From NCBI GenBank assembly GCA_029938185.1, contig JAOZVK010000408.1:1-5374 (forward strand): a stretch of 5,374 bases of DNA, written 5' to 3'. The notes beneath the pieces are model-generated. The model made no database searches. It was not told the DNA's origin and was given only the letters and a program-made list of their open reading frames with translations. This DNA comes from Bacteroidales bacterium. GTDB taxonomy: Bacteria > Bacteroidota > Bacteroidia > Bacteroidales > JAOZVK01. Below, one piece after another: positions 5,105-5,374 of this stretch (its first letter is position 1; each line of letters starts with the position of its first letter). The translations under genes and the position numbers were made by a program.

Positions 5105-5374
5105 TTATTTTCCTGTAAATTCAGATAAACTACCAAAATATTTATCTGAAAGGCTATGAAATTGTTTTCGAAGTCTATTTGTTTTACTTACTCCACGTCT
5201 TATATTAGCAACTTTTGAATGCCCAATTCCTCCATAATAATCTATCATTTGTTGTTCTCTACCACGAATAGACATATAACCAATGTTGCCTTGCATAGCT
5301 TTGTCAATCAACAAACTTGTAAATCCTTTTTTAATATAACGATGTCCATACATTCGTCTTTTTAGTATTTTTGC
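5105..5374 (-). CDS. GIY-YIG-like nuclease A3, C-terminal part (5' end cut off)
   Basis: The reading frame is open to the right edge, so only the last 89 codons are seen. The ATG at 5353 is internal: the seven codons before it encode AKILKRR, matching residues 69-75 of A2. The visible part carries RRMYGH with the conserved Arg and His, RGREQQMIDYYGG with the conserved Glu, and NIRRGVSKTN, ending in FTGK. The two hydrophobic segments and the YIG motif should lie just beyond the window. Compared with A2, DKAMQG and GGIGHSKVANIRRGV are kept, while the stretch before RGREQQ (NIGYMS) and the last ~25 residues differ. It precedes B3 by 10 nt. The promoter of the whole minus-strand array must lie further right. 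Confidence 0.72.
   Translation of the reverse strand, partial: AKILKRRMYGHRYIKKGFTSLLIDKAMQGNIGYMSIRGREQQMIDYYGGIGHSKVANIRRGVSKTNRLRKQFHSLSDKYFGSLSEFTGK

Noticed and set aside
5095..5136. Longer B3 starting at 5136
   Set aside because: The extra 14 residues overlap A3 and have no counterpart in B2; the start at 5094 aligns cleanly.
2741..5374. CRISPR array or transposon origin for the repeats
   Set aside because: The repeats are long, coding and ~930-980 bp apart; no short regularly spaced repeats, transposase or terminal inverted repeats are visible.

Overview
The window comes from an AT-rich bacterium, most likely a member of the Bacteroidota. The evidence is a DUF2007-like gene leading into cdsA and then psd, AT-rich leaders without clear Shine-Dalgarno sequences, and a downstream family resembling the GIY-YIG-like toxin domains I recall at the ends of Bacteroidota polymorphic toxins. 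No genus can be named from the sequence.

Left part (1-2687, + strand): phospholipid housekeeping. A 310-residue protein made of five DUF2007-like repeats ends 2 nt before the TTG start of cdsA (phosphatidate cytidylyltransferase). A 189-nt intergenic stretch with a 12-bp spaced direct repeat follows, then psd (phosphatidylserine decarboxylase, short form, with the Gly-Ser self-cleavage site). CdsA makes CDP-diacylglycerol. A phosphatidylserine synthase encoded elsewhere would convert this to phosphatidylserine, which Psd decarboxylates to phosphatidylethanolamine.

Right part (2716-5374, - strand, convergent with psd): a tandem array of three two-gene units. Read on the minus strand the order is A3 (cut by the right edge), B3, A2, B2, A1, B1. 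A proteins have two hydrophobic N-terminal segments and a GIY-YIG-like nuclease domain. B proteins are small, charged and cytosolic-looking (about 151-153 aa). The most economical reading is a degenerate toxin (A) / immunity (B) cassette array. A1 is broken by a one-base insertion (GGG in place of GG) in an otherwise conserved motif. Each B ends with an ATGA overlap into the next A where one exists.

The most interesting signal is the mosaic structure. The last ~127 bp of all three B genes look identical base for base, and a 372-bp block covering the end of B and the start of A is ~97% identical by eye between two units. The remaining parts of A and especially the N-terminal halves of B differ strongly. 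Constant junctions flanking variable tips are what cassette exchange between toxin-immunity modules would produce. The toxin and immunity functions are inferred from domain pattern and gene order, not demonstrated.
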